The translations under genes were made by a program, and so were the position numbers. From Gemmatimonadota bacterium (GTDB taxonomy: Bacteria > JBHIER01 > G020348925), in the NCBI GenBank assembly GCA_020348925.1, contig CP070758.1, positions 2,906,406-2,970,405 of the forward strand: 64,000 nucleotides of DNA, read 5' to 3'. Shown here in pieces: positions 62,426 to 64,000 of this stretch. Below the pieces are notes generated by a model, which did not search any database, was not told where the DNA came from, and saw only the letters and a list, made by a program, of their open reading frames with translations. How positions within the stretch are numbered: the stretch's first letter is position 1; the number at the start of each line of letters is the position of its first letter.

Positions 62426-64000
62426 ATGTGTACCGGAAAGCGAGTGATATCTATCGGAGGCGTTATTCTTCTTCTGTCCCTGGCTTTGATTTCCTGTCTG
62501 TATGGCCAGGCCCAGGAGCCGAGGGACTATCAGCGTTGGGGAAAATTCGGTGTCGGTAAACTGGTCACCACCCAGAACAACCTGAACTGTATCGGTGACG
62601 GCCAGATGCGCTGGCCGGTCTGGGCCCATCATCCGGCCATGGAGTATCCCTATAATCCCGAACCCGGGGGCCGACACATCATGTACACCGTGGGTATGTC
62701 CTTCCATATCGGCGGCTACTGTGAAGACTACGGGCCGGCCTTTGATCCGGCGCAGAGCCAGGCCGGTGATAATCCAACCGAGACGCCCCGTTTTGAAAGC
62801 GCGGACAGGACCTACTATCGTTACTATGACGGTTTTCACTTTGATGGATTACCGGAATATGTGGCCCCTGCCGAAGATGCCAGCGTTCCCGTCAGCGATG
62901 ATCCGTCAACCTGGCCGGCCCTCTGGCCTGAGCAGTACCCGGCGGAAGACTGGTATCATTCCAGCCGATACCCGGAATATCGCAATGTCTATCAATCGGG
63001 ATTGACCTCCCCGGTTCCTCTGCTTATCGATTCAACAACGGGTTGGCCCGGAGTGGGGCCCCATGGTGAGCTTCTCGCCGACCAGGAAAGTTTTTCGGTC
63101 AACTTCTCGAGGAACAGGGAAGTGGTCGAAGACCCTGACCTGGATGACGGTAAATTGATGGTCTATACAATCCTGAGGGGCCTCTCCTATGGTGGGGATT
63201 TTTATGATGATTTTCTCGTGTACCAGTGGGCCGTGACCAATATCTCCCCCAAACCGATTACGGAGACATATCTGGGCATGCTGGTCGATTTCGATTTTCC
63301 CTGGGCCTGCTACGCCGGGTACAGCAGTTACAATGAGACCGATTGCTATGCCTACGATCATGCCATGCAGATGGCCTACGGCTGGGACGGGGACGGCGAA
63401 GTAGCCGGCGCGACATACGGGGACTGGGATCACCCGGAACCTGCAAAATTGACGGATGAATCTATCGTCGAAAATCCGGCGCTGGCCGGCGTCATGTTCC
63501 TCAAGACACCGCAGAAGGACGACGGCTCAGGCGAGCTGGGAGTGACGAGTTTCGATGCCTTTTATATCAAGCTGAAAGACAGTGAATACGGCATGGGCAG
63601 CTCTCATTATGAATTTTACTGGAACAATGTCGCCAATAATCGGTTCGCAACCGGCGAGCCTGGCCGGGATCCGGATGACCTGGACGGTGACGGTATAGAT
63701 GACTGGACGTGGGAGCATCCCTTTCCTGTGGGAAACGAAGCCGTCTACCGTGAGGGCCACAAATGCGAGTTTACCATCAATACCGGTCCCTTCACCCTGG
63801 AACCTGGGGAGACGGAGACATTGACCGTGGCCGTTGTCATGGGGGAAAGTCGGGATGCCTTATTCAAGAACGCCCGTTTTGCCCAACAGTTGTATGATAA
63901 TGATTGGAAGCCCTTGAAACCGCCCCTTGATCCTGTGGTCAGGACGGAGGTGGGTAGTGGATATGTGAGGTTGATCTGGGATGATCGGAGCGAGAGCGAT
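62426..64000 (+). CDS. Large secreted protein, partial at the right edge
   Basis: ATG 62426 has GAGGAGG eight bases upstream and opens a frame without a stop through all 525 codons to the window end. Signal peptide MCTGKRVISIGGVILLLSLAL to YGQAQ. The body is beta-rich with many Trp and Tyr (RWGKFGVGKLVTTQNNLNC, MRWPVWAHHPAMEYPY, HSSRYPEYRNVYQS, LVYQWAVTNISPKPITETYLGMLVDFDFP). This resembles the long secreted proteins of FCB genomes that end in a fibronectin region and sorting tail. The last residues (VRTEVGSGYVRLIWDDRSESD) begin such a fibronectin-like region, as at the start of the gene at 3788. A sorting tail is expected beyond the edge. Probably co-transcribed with the TonB receptor. Function unknown. 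Confidence 0.82.
   Translation, partial: MCTGKRVISIGGVILLLSLALISCLYGQAQEPRDYQRWGKFGVGKLVTTQNNLNCIGDGQMRWPVWAHHPAMEYPYNPEPGGRHIMYTVGMSFHIGGYCEDYGPAFDPAQSQAGDNPTETPRFESADRTYYRYYDGFHFDGLPEYVAPAEDASVPVSDDPSTWPALWPEQYPAEDWYHSSRYPEYRNVYQSGLTSPVPLLIDSTTGWPGVGPHGELLADQESFSVNFSRNREVVEDPDLDDGKLMVYTILRGLSYGGDFYDDFLVYQWAVTNISPKPITETYLGMLVDFDFPWACYAGYSSYNETDCYAYDHAMQMAYGWDGDGEVAGATYGDWDHPEPAKLTDESIVENPALAGVMFLKTPQKDDGSGELGVTSFDAFYIKLKDSEYGMGSSHYEFYWNNVANNRFATGEPGRDPDDLDGDGIDDWTWEHPFPVGNEAVYREGHKCEFTINTGPFTLEPGETETLTVAVVMGESRDALFKNARFAQQLYDNDWKPLKPPLDPVVRTEVGSGYVRLIWDDRSESD

Overview
The window looks like the chromosome of a Gram-negative bacterium of the FCB superphylum (KSB1, Calditrichota, Marinimicrobia or Latescibacterota-like; the phylum cannot be fixed from sequence alone). 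The grounds are TonB-dependent receptors with carboxypeptidase-regulatory-like N-termini, a PorV/PorQ-type outer-membrane protein, and many secreted proteins that end in a FlgD-like C-terminal sorting domain (motif QNYPNPFNPET). TGA, TAA and TAG all end genes normally. No tRNA, rRNA, CRISPR array or insertion sequence was recognised.

Layout. 1-1283 (+): PilX-like prepilin whose first codons lie in a 39-bp tandem repeat cut by the window edge. 1860-10871 (-): six-gene operon behind a good sigma70-type promoter (10949-10977). It encodes a secreted metalloprotease-like protein with a destroyed HExxH motif, a TonB receptor, a lipoprotein, a small secreted protein with a sorting tail, a PorV-like barrel and a TPR lipoprotein. 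11078-34191 (-): seven consecutive paralogous giant genes, 2.5-4.4 kb each, for secreted proteins. A nearly constant C-terminal chassis (PKD, LamG, thrombospondin type 3 calcium repeats, dockerin, a conserved linker and a sorting tail; one gene lacks the tail and another replaces PKD/LamG) carries exchangeable heads: seven-bladed beta-propellers of several kinds, an S41 protease, or a DJ-1/PfpI domain plus propeller. One of the seven is interrupted by an in-frame TGA.

34192-47553 (+): mixed genes. TPR protein, OPT oligopeptide transporter, DUF6125-like protein, small barrel, M29-like aminopeptidase, DksA/TraR-like zinc finger, a DUF1573-thioredoxin-thioredoxin-DsbD fusion, an interrupted PKD/dockerin protein, an SH3 membrane protein, a 23-codon ORF behind a near-perfect Shine-Dalgarno, a bacterial histone-fold protein with a terminator, signal peptidase I and an NTF2-like protein.

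48033-64000 (+): a carbohydrate-utilisation-like locus. It contains two copies of a cassette made of a GntR/LacI-hybrid (AraR-type) regulator and a TonB receptor, each behind a TTGACA promoter and a shared palindromic operator TATACYTGGTATA. The first regulator is a decayed pseudogene. Between the cassettes lie a beta-helix/dockerin protein, a purple-acid-phosphatase-like lipoprotein with TPRs, a GH31 pseudogene and a probable (alpha/alpha)-barrel enzyme. A large secreted protein runs off the right edge.

The theme is cell-surface and secreted protein diversification: calcium-binding, modular, tail-sorted proteins plus TonB uptake systems. Several genes are visibly decaying.
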